Shown here piece by piece: positions 17,512-25,304 of a stretch of 38,067 bases of DNA. Positions within the stretch are counted from its first letter, which is position 1; every line of letters begins with the position of its first letter. The stretch is taken from contig JAZDIP010000091.1 in NCBI GenBank assembly GCA_043804925.1, positions 1 through 38,067 on the forward strand, read 5' to 3'. Below the pieces are notes generated by a model, which worked only from the letters and a program-made list of their open reading frames with translations, was not told the origin of the DNA and made no database searches. Made by a program: the position numbers and the translations under genes. The stretch is from ChocPot-Mid sp043804925. GTDB lineage: Bacteria; Bacteroidota; Ignavibacteria; Kapaibacteriales; UBA2268.

Positions 17512-19590
17512 TTACTCCACAATTAACTTAGTCGTGAGCATTTCATCCTTATCCGAATATATCACTATTTGATATAAACCTTGAGATAACTCACGACCGG
17601 AAGTTTTCACTTTAACTTCACCTGTGTTATATTGCCCTTGTGGACTTATTGTTTGAACCAAGTTGCCCTGTAAATCATGAATGCTGATTGTAACATTTCT
17701 TTTTTCGGTCAACAGAAAATTAATATTTATTTCTTTACCCTTTGATGGATTAGGAAATACTTTCAAATTTGATAAAGCACCTGATTTTAATTGACAGATG
17801 TTGAATAAACTTTCATCCTTAAAACCCTTGCATGCTTCTTCAAAAGTAGTTTTGCCGGATTGAACATCAAGGATAATACCAAGTTCAGTTCTAATTCTAT
17901 CTGCATAATTTTTGGGAAGTTTATTAAGAAACTCCTCATTCGGGAAAAACCAAAACATAATATCGGAAAATTTATTCCCATCAATTTCATTCTTGTTTCC
18001 CAAGTTGACGTGAACAGGTATCAAAACACTGGCTATTGAAAGCCATTCTTTACTTTTACTAAAATCGGGATTATCAAGATAGTTTTGATGAGTTTCAAAA
18101 AGTAATTCAGCTATATCATAATTCAGATTATCTTTATATTTATCAGGAATAATAGTAGTAGAAAGTCTTACCCGATTTTTATCCCACCTACCATTTTCAT
18201 ATATATCTGTTATAAGTGTTATACTTACCGGATCTGATTTTGAATAATCAGTTGTATCAGGGCTCCAATCAATACTATTATCCTTTTGATCACTACCTAT
18301 ATGTGAGGAACTTATATACAAATTTGCACTAATTAAAATTTTCGATAGATTTGTATCTATACCAAATTTAAATACAAGTGGTTTAATTTTTGGTGTCAAC
18401 TCAAGTAAAGTTTTAGTTCTATATCTTAGGAATATATCATCTTTTATAAAATCTAATCCTGTGTTTTTTTCTTTTTTTATACCAAGATTCTCTAATTCAT
18501 CCCAAGATAATTCAATACTGGGGATATTAGCAATTCTGTTTTTAATCATGCTAAGATATTTGTCCCTTATTGGCTTTTTTTCATCAGGCAATTGATAATT
18601 TTCAGGTACCTTGAATTTCTCACTTATATCGTAATAACTATTGACAACATTCTTGTATCTTTCGGGAAGCTTTGAATGAAATTCCTCAGTTGGCAAGTAC
18701 CAAAGAGTTGTATTTGCTGTATTTTCCTCATTAGCTTCACAATAAATATAAACAGGAACCAATTTTCTTGGTATAGGATGCTTTTTTTTATCAATAGGCA
18801 GGAAGTCCAATTCTTTTATGAAAATACTTCCCTTTTCTTCGAGCAAATCTTTAAGATATTTATTTGTTGACTCATAAACGATATTATCTGTTTTGTCAGA
18901 TTCAAATATTAGGGATGTCCCATAATTGATTGAAGATCTTGCATGAAAATCATCATTTACGGATATAGTAAAAAGAGGAAATGCTCCCGAGGGTTTTAAT
19001 TTATCAAAACCGGAATATTTAATTATTTCCGGTTTAATATGACTACCAGGAATTTGATAATAACGGAAAATAAATTCCTGATTTGATGTATCGTATCCAT
19101 TAGATAATAATTCTTTGATTTTATCTTCCTTTTGCAATCCGATTTGAATTCTCATTCTCGATTGATAAGGTACTTTATATCCACCCTCGATTTTAATTAT
19201 CCCAAGCTGTTCTAATTCCTTATCCGTTAATTTAATGATTGGAATACTGTTAAACTCCTTTTTGATTTCAATTGCTTCGTCACCTTTTTTGCTGCTTACG
19301 ATTGAAGCAATTACATTATCGTTTTTTACTGCGGTTTTCACTGCTTCCTGTTGTTTTACATCCGGTTGATTACTGTCCATAATCCCGCTGTACCAGGCAA
19401 CAGACAATCCTAAGATTAATGTTATAATTGAATTCATAATGATTTTTCCTTTAAAAGTTTGTAATTTAATTTGAGAATTAATTTTGCTTTTGTTTTCAGA
19501 GAGGTTCCGGATTTCCTCATTAGAAAACAATTGCTTTTGAAATTCAGTGTTTCGTGCTATTTCTATATATTCTGATAATTTTGTTTTCAT
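17512..19590 (-). CDS. Single-span membrane protein with T9SS sorting domain, partner of the ECF sigma factor (putative anti-sigma)
   Basis: A 692-residue protein with no classical N-terminal signal peptide. A hydrophilic, probably cytoplasmic segment (1-48) precedes one membrane span (about 49-68). The exterior part has two copies of a module of about 240 residues: PIIKLTDKELEQLGI (117-131) matches PSIELSWDELENLGI (357-371), and YLPTEEFHSKLPERY (298-312) matches FFPNEEFLNKLPKNY (548-562). The C-terminus (about 609-692, VFPNPSKGKE onward) is a T9SS type A sorting domain. The gene overlaps the sigma gene by 4 bases (ATGA), the usual order for a sigma/anti-sigma pair. Anti-sigma function is inferred from order and topology; no zinc-type or FecR motif is present. 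The duplicated module is not one I recognise. Confidence 0.8.
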   Translation of the reverse strand: MKTKLSEYIEIARNTEFQKQLFSNEEIRNLSENKSKINSQIKLQTFKGKIIMNSIITLILGLSVAWYSGIMDSNQPDVKQQEAVKTAVKNDNVIASIVSSKKGDEAIEIKKEFNSIPIIKLTDKELEQLGIIKIEGGYKVPYQSRMRIQIGLQKEDKIKELLSNGYDTSNQEFIFRYYQIPGSHIKPEIIKYSGFDKLKPSGAFPLFTISVNDDFHARSSINYGTSLIFESDKTDNIVYESTNKYLKDLLEEKGSIFIKELDFLPIDKKKHPIPRKLVPVYIYCEANEENTANTTLWYLPTEEFHSKLPERYKNVVNSYYDISEKFKVPENYQLPDEKKPIRDKYLSMIKNRIANIPSIELSWDELENLGIKKEKNTGLDFIKDDIFLRYRTKTLLELTPKIKPLVFKFGIDTNLSKILISANLYISSSHIGSDQKDNSIDWSPDTTDYSKSDPVSITLITDIYENGRWDKNRVRLSTTIIPDKYKDNLNYDIAELLFETHQNYLDNPDFSKSKEWLSIASVLIPVHVNLGNKNEIDGNKFSDIMFWFFPNEEFLNKLPKNYADRIRTELGIILDVQSGKTTFEEACKGFKDESLFNICQLKSGALSNLKVFPNPSKGKEININFLLTEKRNVTISIHDLQGNLVQTISPQGQYNTGEVKVKTSGRELSQGLYQIVIYSDKDEMLTTKLIVE

Positions 19591-20138
19591 TCTATTACTC
19601 CTGTTTCTACTTTTTGAGATGCCTTCTCTAAATCATTCTCAACTCCGAGAATTTTTGCAAGTAATTTTCTACCTCTGTATATTCTTAATTTAACTGCGGC
19701 AATTGACGTCTCTTGTACTTTTGCTACCTCTTTATAAGACAAGCCACTTATGTCATATAAAATAACTGCCTCTTTCATTTTGTAACTCAGTTCACCTAAA
19801 GCTGAGTAAAGTATTTTAAAGTCCATTAATGTCTCAGGGGATTGAGCAGGACTTTGCAAAAACTCAAAAAAATCAGGTTCAGTGGATTTATACCTGTATG
19901 TCTTTCTGTAAAGCGTTACTTTTACCCTGCTCGCAATTGTAAATAAAAAACTCAAAAATGCTTTTTCATCATTCAAAGTATTGTACCTTTCATAAGCTAT
20001 GAGCATAGTTTCTCCTACCACATCCTTGGCTTCTTCCCTTGTTTTGCAAATGGAAATTGCAAACCTTTCGAGCTTTGGATAAGCATCTTCAATCAGTTTT
20101 GATATCTTGCTTTTTGTGATTTCTTTTACCATAAACAT
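19587..20138 (-). CDS. ECF-type RNA polymerase sigma factor
   Basis: A 183-residue sigma-70 family factor of the extracytoplasmic-function type, which directs RNA polymerase to a small set of promoters. Region 2 (about 13-80) includes EEAKDVVGETMLIAYERY and the -10 recognition helix ending VKVTLYRK. Region 4 (about 108-162) carries LSYKEVAKVQETSIAAVKLR followed by IYRGRKLLAKIL, a typical helix-turn-helix. Regions 1.1 and 3 are missing, as expected. ATG at 20138 has GAGGTG about 8 bases upstream; a second ATG two codons later is possible. It is the first gene of a coupled pair with the membrane protein that follows. A candidate promoter for self-activation is at 20165-20192. Confidence 0.93.
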   Translation of the reverse strand: MFMVKEITKSKISKLIEDAYPKLERFAISICKTREEAKDVVGETMLIAYERYNTLNDEKAFLSFLFTIASRVKVTLYRKTYRYKSTEPDFFEFLQSPAQSPETLMDFKILYSALGELSYKMKEAVILYDISGLSYKEVAKVQETSIAAVKLRIYRGRKLLAKILGVENDLEKASQKVETGVIE

Positions 20139-20164
20139 TTTTTTTGCACCTCTTACATGAGGTA

Positions 20165-20192
20165 GGTCGCTTAATAACAGAAAAAAGTTACA
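20165..20192 (-). promoter_or_regulatory. Candidate autoregulated ECF promoter
   Basis: On the minus strand, TGTAAC followed by a T tract (20192-20182) is separated by 17 bases from CGACC (20169-20165). An AAC plus T-tract -35 and a 17-base spacer fit the general ECF promoter plan. The predicted transcript would start just before the ribosome site of the sigma gene. The same TGTAACTTTTT occurs upstream of the gene pair at 27598-31324. The -10 element is not shared between the sites, so this remains a candidate. Confidence 0.35.
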
Positions 20193-20329
20193 TTTTTTTT
20201 TTTTACAGATAATTTTTCAACAACTTAGTAAATTATTAATTATATATGAAAAAATAAATGGTTGATTTTCACGTGTAATCCTTTGATTTTTCTCAATTTT
20301 TTTAATTCATAGCTAATAGCAAGTTACAA

Positions 20330-21196
20330 ATGAGACTTTTAAAATTACTGAAACTTAAAAATCAGGTTTTCTTCGAATTTATCGAAGAGAATAAAATAGT
20401 ATTATTAATACTGCATTTTTTCTTATTAATCGGATTCGTAATCTGGTTTGTGTTTGATTCTTTAAAAGAATTCGGACAAAACTTTGTTTCCGAAATGTTA
20501 GGAGTCCTCATTACTATTTTGATTATTAACCAGATAATTATTATCAGGGAAGAAAAAAGAAAGATACCACATAAATTCGCAGTTTACGATGATATAAGAT
20601 TATTTATAAGTTCCTTCATGGTTTTCTGGCAACAGGCATTTCAGGAATCTGTCCCGGAGGATGACCCGGATAATATTTATATGTTCTTTTCAGATTATGG
20701 AATGGGAAAAGTATGGAATTACCTTTACCTTCCTGCTATTCCAAAAATGGCTATCTCGTTAAGTTGGTTTGAGCATTTAATAGAATTTGCATCTGAAATA
20801 AAAGATAAGGGAAACAACATTTTAACAAGGCATGCACAGTACCTGACACCACAAGTTTACAGAACTATTCATCAAATTACGGAAGCACAGTACCTCGATA
20901 TTATTAAAAATATGCAAAAGATGAAAAGATACTACGAAACAGGCAATATGCCTGTAATCAATGTATTGGAATCTTATGCAGTGATGAAACCAAGCGATAA
21001 GGATTATTCTTCTATAATCAACCTATACGAATGGTGTGAAAAAATGTATGATGAGCTATCTGCAATTGATAAATCTATAATAAAAGTCAGCCGTTTTATT
21101 CCACGAAAGAACAAGCCGTTGCCACCTCCGTCAATGATTCCGGAAGAAGTTTTAGCAAAAGAAACTGAGGAATGGAGCAAGTATTTATATGGGTAA
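20330..21196 (+). CDS. Hypothetical membrane protein with two N-terminal spans
   Basis: A 288-residue protein that I do not recognise. Two membrane spans are visible (about 23-43, LLILHFFLLIGFVIWFVF, and about 53-73, EMLGVLITILIINQIIIIRE), followed by a charged, helix-rich cytoplasmic domain of about 210 residues. That domain has a Pro-rich tail (KPLPPPSMIPEE). The two-span plus soluble helical domain plan occurs in many small bacterial signalling or stress membrane proteins. It is transcribed away from the sigma-factor gene across a shared 191-base gap, so co-regulation is possible. No clear ribosome site is seen. Confidence 0.75.
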   Translation: MRLLKLLKLKNQVFFEFIEENKIVLLILHFFLLIGFVIWFVFDSLKEFGQNFVSEMLGVLITILIINQIIIIREEKRKIPHKFAVYDDIRLFISSFMVFWQQAFQESVPEDDPDNIYMFFSDYGMGKVWNYLYLPAIPKMAISLSWFEHLIEFASEIKDKGNNILTRHAQYLTPQVYRTIHQITEAQYLDIIKNMQKMKRYYETGNMPVINVLESYAVMKPSDKDYSSIINLYEWCEKMYDELSAIDKSIIKVSRFIPRKNKPLPPPSMIPEEVLAKETEEWSKYLYG

Positions 21197-21242
21197 GATA
21201 ATTGAAATAATTGTATAACCGTGAATACTTTTTAAAAAATAA

Positions 21243-21266
21243 GGGTATATTCCAAAGGATACACCC
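21243..21266. terminator. Imperfect hairpin between convergent genes
   Basis: GGGT-ATAT-TCC pairs imperfectly with GGATACACCC around an AAA loop, with one mismatch and one bulge. On the minus strand it is followed by TTATTTTTT, so it most likely ends transcription of the lipoprotein gene at 21355-22344. It may also serve the plus-strand gene ending at 21196. Confidence 0.5.
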
Positions 21267-21319
21267 TCAATATTTTAAATAATATTCTTCACTAAAACAC
21301 TAAAAAAAAAATCATATCA

Positions 21320-21336
21320 ACAGGTTTGAAACCTGT
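21320..21336. repeat. 17-bp perfect palindrome ACAGGTTTGAAACCTGT
   Basis: Eight bases pair with eight around a single central G. It sits 18 bases from the stop of the minus-strand lipoprotein gene, in a convergent gap. Its form is that of widespread small intergenic palindromes. It could be a terminator element or a REP-like repeat. Confidence 0.6.
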
Positions 21337-21354
21337 CACTAAGAAATAATTCAA

Positions 21355-22344
21355 CTAAATCTGCGGCGGTTCGTAGCTGTATCTCCTCACTTTTTTGGGG
21401 ACTTCTATGTTATTCAAAAATTCCTGATGTCTTGGTAAAAAGTTTATGCCATATTTGAAACGCCAGATATCTTTAAGGAAGCCACCCTCTTTATATATTT
21501 TAACCTGTTTGTATTGCCCCTCTTTTTCGTACTCGTATTCGTACTTCATAACAATTACGTTCTGATAGTCATACAGGATTTTTTCCATCATCTGTCCGGT
21601 AAAATTGTATTTGTATTCAACTTTCGAATACAAATTTCCGTCACCTGTATATACGGTATGAAAAGTCAATCTTCCTGCGTCATCATAATCATATTTTACT
21701 TTAATGTCCACTATTCCGCTAAAATAATAGGTAGAGTCAGTCTTTAAACCTTTGTCATTGAATACGGAAACTCCCTTTTGCTCGGGATTCCCCTCATTGT
21801 CGTAACGCATCCATTCTACTTCCCGGTTTTCACTATCGTAAATATATTTAATATCGTAATCTAAAAGATTTTTTTCAAAATGTTTGAATTCGGTCATCAA
21901 ACCATTTTCATCATATTCGATTACATCATTTTTAAACATTATCCCTTCTTCAAAATATTTTTTTTCTGAAAGTTTGCCCGAAGAATTATAGATGAAATCC
22001 GTCTTAGCTTTTTCAAAGTCATATGCATCGTATCGAATAATTGAAATTGTGTCTCCATTATCGTTATAATTATATACAATCTTTCCGTCTACAATTCCAT
22101 CATCAAATATAAATGATTCTGTGATTAAATACTTGTCATTGAATTTTACTTCCATAATTTTCTTTCCGGTTCTTTGAGGAACACCGAATTCATATTCGAA
22201 ATCCGAAATAGTAACAGCAGTTATACCATTGTCCTTAAAATGTTTCATAGCCATTTCAAGTGGAATCAAATCATCCTTTTGAGCAATCGAGGAACAGGCA
22301 GCTGCAATAACTGCCAGCACGAGTATGGATAAAATAGTTCTCAT
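21355..22344 (-). CDS. Lipoprotein with YD/RHS-like repeats
   Basis: A 329-residue lipoprotein: hydrophobic signal (about 4-15) with lipobox VIAAAC, Cys at 17. The rest is a ladder of short beta-hairpin repeats of the form Y-x-Y-(D/N)-x-x-G-x-(L/M)-x-x-x-x-x-Y, for example YNYNDNGDTISIIRYD, FIYNSSGKLSEKKYFEEG, YDENGLMTEFKHFE, YDYDDAGRLTFHTVY and YKYNFTGQMMEKILYD. These resemble YD repeats of RHS proteins or the MORN-like repeats of YwqK-type proteins. No toxin domain is attached, so an RHS toxin is unlikely. A good ribosome site (AAAGGA) lies before ATG. It is divergent from the permease gene at 22483. Confidence 0.8.
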   Translation of the reverse strand: MRTILSILVLAVIAAACSSIAQKDDLIPLEMAMKHFKDNGITAVTISDFEYEFGVPQRTGKKIMEVKFNDKYLITESFIFDDGIVDGKIVYNYNDNGDTISIIRYDAYDFEKAKTDFIYNSSGKLSEKKYFEEGIMFKNDVIEYDENGLMTEFKHFEKNLLDYDIKYIYDSENREVEWMRYDNEGNPEQKGVSVFNDKGLKTDSTYYFSGIVDIKVKYDYDDAGRLTFHTVYTGDGNLYSKVEYKYNFTGQMMEKILYDYQNVIVMKYEYEYEKEGQYKQVKIYKEGGFLKDIWRFKYGINFLPRHQEFLNNIEVPKKVRRYSYEPPQI

Positions 22345-22482
22345 TTTTCAATCCTTTCTAACAAATAATTAATTAAGTGTCATATTCATTATAAAATTTA
22401 AAAAAATTTCTTTATCTTGACAAGTTCATTTAGTTTTGTCTTTAAATTTTTGTTAAAAATAAGGATATTTTTGTATTAAAAA

Positions 22483-23715
22483 ATGAAATTTCCTCTAAGA
22501 ATAGCATTTAGGTATATATTTACTAAGCGGTCATTCCACTTTATAACCGTGATATCAGTTATTTCAATTATTGGCATAACCATTGGAGTAGCTGCTTTAA
22601 TCAGTGTCCTGTCCATATTTAACGGTTTCAGGGATTTTACGGAAAAGCAGTTAATCGGCTTTGACCCTCATTTGAGAATAAATTCCGAATCAGGAGCTTG
22701 GCTCAATAACTGCGACTCATTGATTGAAACAATAAAAAAATTAGATGAAATCAAATTCTGTGTTCCGGTTATTCAAGGTCGAACCGTTGCCATTAAAGAA
22801 AGCAATATGCAGGTATTTTATTTAAATTCCGTCAATCAAAATGACCTTAAGAGTGTTTCGGATATAGCCAATACTATTGTACTTGGTTCTTTCTATATTG
22901 GAAAAATTAATGGTACTCCGGCAATTGCACTTGGTGCAGGTTTGGCAGACAGAATTAAAGCGTTGCCCGGTGATACGGTTTCGCTGATTTCTCCAAAGCT
23001 GATTGAATCATCTATCAAAACATTCAGGATAAGCAATCCAATAAAAACAATTGTCAGTGGCATATTCCAAACTAATGATAAAAATTTCGATAATATTAAT
23101 GCTTTTACTAACGAAGAAGTTGGGCAACGGCTGTTTGCTCCACCACTCAATTCCGCCTTTTCTTTAGACATAAAACTTTATGATATTAATAATGTAAAAA
23201 AGGTTAAAAGCAAATTGCAATCAATTTTACCGGAACATTTAGAAGTTCTGACATGGTTCGATTTACATAAGCAATTATATCAAATAATTGATTTTGAAAG
23301 AATGCTCGCATTTGTTGTTATGAGTTTAATTGTCATTATTGCCGTATTCAACGTACTTGCATCGTTGTCAATGACGGTTGTAGAAAAAAAACAGGACATT
23401 GGAATTTTAAAAGCCATTGGTGCTAAAGACAAAGATATTCAAAATATTTTTGTTCTTCAAGGTACTATGATAGGTATTATCAGTACATTTTTTGGGGTAG
23501 TTCTCGGTTTGGGCTTTTGTTTCGGACAGATTCATTTCAACTGGTTCAAACTCGATGGTGCCAACTTTTTAATTTCTGCGATTCCGGTTTTGGTCAATTG
23601 GACGGATGTTTTGTTCATATCCGCTTTCTCTTTGACTCTGTCTGTGATAGCTTCGATTTATCCGGCTAAGAGAGCGGCAAAAACAATAATAATTCAATCA
23701 ATACATTCGGAATGA
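22483..23715 (+). CDS. LolC/E-like ABC transporter permease (FtsX-like family)
   Basis: A 410-residue inner-membrane permease. It has the family plan: one span near the N-terminus (about 17-42, HFITVISVISIIGITIGVAA), a large periplasmic domain (about 45-265), and three C-terminal spans (about 268-295, 318-345, 362-388). The conserved turn EKKQDIGILKAIGAKDKDI sits between spans 2 and 3. The N-terminal pattern FRYIFTKRSFHFITVIS matches lipoprotein-releasing LolC/LolE proteins, which pass lipoproteins from the inner membrane to LolA. The ATP-binding subunit LolD is not in the window. No ribosome site is seen; an AT-rich leader precedes the ATG. Transcription is away from the lipoprotein gene at 21355. 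Confidence 0.9.
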   Translation: MKFPLRIAFRYIFTKRSFHFITVISVISIIGITIGVAALISVLSIFNGFRDFTEKQLIGFDPHLRINSESGAWLNNCDSLIETIKKLDEIKFCVPVIQGRTVAIKESNMQVFYLNSVNQNDLKSVSDIANTIVLGSFYIGKINGTPAIALGAGLADRIKALPGDTVSLISPKLIESSIKTFRISNPIKTIVSGIFQTNDKNFDNINAFTNEEVGQRLFAPPLNSAFSLDIKLYDINNVKKVKSKLQSILPEHLEVLTWFDLHKQLYQIIDFERMLAFVVMSLIVIIAVFNVLASLSMTVVEKKQDIGILKAIGAKDKDIQNIFVLQGTMIGIISTFFGVVLGLGFCFGQIHFNWFKLDGANFLISAIPVLVNWTDVLFISAFSLTLSVIASIYPAKRAAKTIIIQSIHSE

Positions 23716-23791
23716 ATAAAATATTTTCATTTCATATATACAAATTCTTTAGTAAATTGAATTTTTTTATTAATTATTATAACGGTTAATT

Positions 23792-24595
23792 ATGAATAAA
23801 AAATCTCCTGGAATAAATATTCTTATAGTTATTTTATTTTTATTGATTGGTAATCAAACATTATATAATCAACCAAAAGGTTATGGTGTTATGCTTCAGG
23901 GAAAGATTATAGATGCCGGTTCAGGTAAACCCATCGGTACTTCCCTTATGTTTATTAATGAAAAGGGGAAGAAATGGAACAGCAGGTCAAATGATGCAGA
24001 CGGGACTTATCAGCAACCTCTTAATTTTGGAAGCCAATACGATGTATTTATTAAAGGTTATTTACCAATTAACAATCATCTTAAAATTGACCTTACTCAA
24101 AATTCGCAATATGAAGAATTAACTACCGATATATTTGTTAAACCTTTAGAACCCAATGTCGAGTTGTTTAAATATAAATTCTTTGAACCGAATGATTCAG
24201 TAGTTATAAATAAAGAAAATTTTCAATTTCTCAAGACATTTATAGATTTTAATCCTAAAGTAAAACTGAAGATTGTGATTAGTTCTTATGACTCATGGTT
24301 TAATAAATCGAAAATTAAAGTTGAAAAGATTGATAAAAAAGGACGGAAATCATATAAAACAGTAAGTTATTCAACAAAAGAACAGCTTTTGGATTTACTG
24401 GATGCAAGAATAATTTCTTTAAGAAATGAATTTAAAGATAATGGAATATTCATTAAATTTGAAGCATTTGTTAAAGACCTGCAAGTTGTTCCTCAAAGCA
24501 AAAAGCAAATGAAAAAAGCTATTCCGGGTAAATCCAAAAAGTATGAACTTTACACTCCGGATTTTGATAATGTGAAAGTCGTTATTAGCAAATAA
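23792..24595 (+). CDS. Exported protein with carboxypeptidase-regulatory-like and degenerate OmpA-like domains
   Basis: A 267-residue protein with an N-terminal signal (about 8-26). Residues about 35-120 form a CarboxypepD_reg-like beta-sandwich: GKIIDAGSGKPIGTSLMFIN, then NDADGTYQQPL and YLPINNHLKIDL. The second half keeps the outline of an OmpA-like domain (KYKFFEPNDSVVINKENFQFL, then FNPKVKLKIVISSYDS, then LDARIISLRNEFKDNGI). It carries an insertion of basic residues and lacks the final NRRVE-type arginine motif. Known relatives with this pairing anchor outer-membrane structures to peptidoglycan; this copy may not bind it. It follows the permease by 76 bases. Confidence 0.75.
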   Translation: MNKKSPGINILIVILFLLIGNQTLYNQPKGYGVMLQGKIIDAGSGKPIGTSLMFINEKGKKWNSRSNDADGTYQQPLNFGSQYDVFIKGYLPINNHLKIDLTQNSQYEELTTDIFVKPLEPNVELFKYKFFEPNDSVVINKENFQFLKTFIDFNPKVKLKIVISSYDSWFNKSKIKVEKIDKKGRKSYKTVSYSTKEQLLDLLDARIISLRNEFKDNGIFIKFEAFVKDLQVVPQSKKQMKKAIPGKSKKYELYTPDFDNVKVVISK

Positions 24596-24791
24596 ATTTG
24601 TAAATCCTGTTCAAATTATATAAAAATAAAATATTAGAGATACTATTATTTTCCAAATTTCCCTTGGTTTTTCATTTTTTAATTATTCAAATCATATAAT
24701 TTTTTACTCAAAAATATTTTAATAAAATAATTAAACCTAATTTAAGTTTAATATGTCTAAATGAAAACAATTATAAATAAGTAAATGTAAA

Positions 24792-25304
24792 ATGGGCAAA
24801 TATAAAAATTCATTGTTCCATTATGATAAGATTTTAATATTATCATTGACGATTGCAATAATACTGCCGTTACCTTGCATATCTCAAAATATGATTATAA
24901 AATCAAAAGATGGGACAGAGCAATCCATTCAATTGGATTCGCTAAGTTTTGTAACGTTTGATGGCAGTGGACATTTAATAAACTATCTGATATCGGGTAT
25001 TCAAACTAATTCTCTTTCAACAATCCGGAAAATTTACTTTACAGATGCACCTATTGGAGTTGAAAGTAAAGATTCTCATGATAAAATCAAGACTGTTATA
25101 ATTTATCCGAATCCGGTAAACCAATATTTAAATATACAGAATTTACCTGAAGATGCGACGAATATTGAGATTTTTGGACTTGACAGCAGACCTGTTAAAA
25201 AAGTCAAAATTTTGTCAGGCAGTATAGTTGACATTAGCAGTTTAACAAGCGGTTCCTATTATCTTATAATAAACAATCAAGTCATAAAATTTATAAAACT
25301 ATGA
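24792..25304 (+). CDS. Small secreted protein with T9SS sorting domain, coupled to the beta-helix gene
   Basis: A 170-residue protein with a signal peptide (about 13-32, ending PLPCISQ). A short N-terminal unit, IIKSKDGTEQSIQLDSLSF (about 35-53), is followed by a T9SS type A sorting domain (about 100-170; IYPNPVNQYLNI, then GSYYLIINNQVIKFIKL). There is almost nothing else in the protein, so the passenger is only about 65 residues. Its stop overlaps the next start by 4 bases (ATGA), so the two are made together. The preceding 196-base gap is AT-rich and shows no clear element. Confidence 0.8.
   Translation: MGKYKNSLFHYDKILILSLTIAIILPLPCISQNMIIKSKDGTEQSIQLDSLSFVTFDGSGHLINYLISGIQTNSLSTIRKIYFTDAPIGVESKDSHDKIKTVIIYPNPVNQYLNIQNLPEDATNIEIFGLDSRPVKKVKILSGSIVDISSLTSGSYYLIINNQVIKFIKL

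Noticed and set aside
21355..22344. An RHS-type toxin
   Set aside because: YD-like repeats are present, but there is no RHS core, no toxin tip and no immunity gene nearby, and the protein is a short lipoprotein.
22433..22473. A Bacteroidota-type promoter (TTTG ... TAnnTTTG) before the permease gene
   Set aside because: TATTTTTG at 22466-22473 fits the -7 element, but the nearest TTTG boxes give spacers of 13 or 27 bases, outside the usual range.
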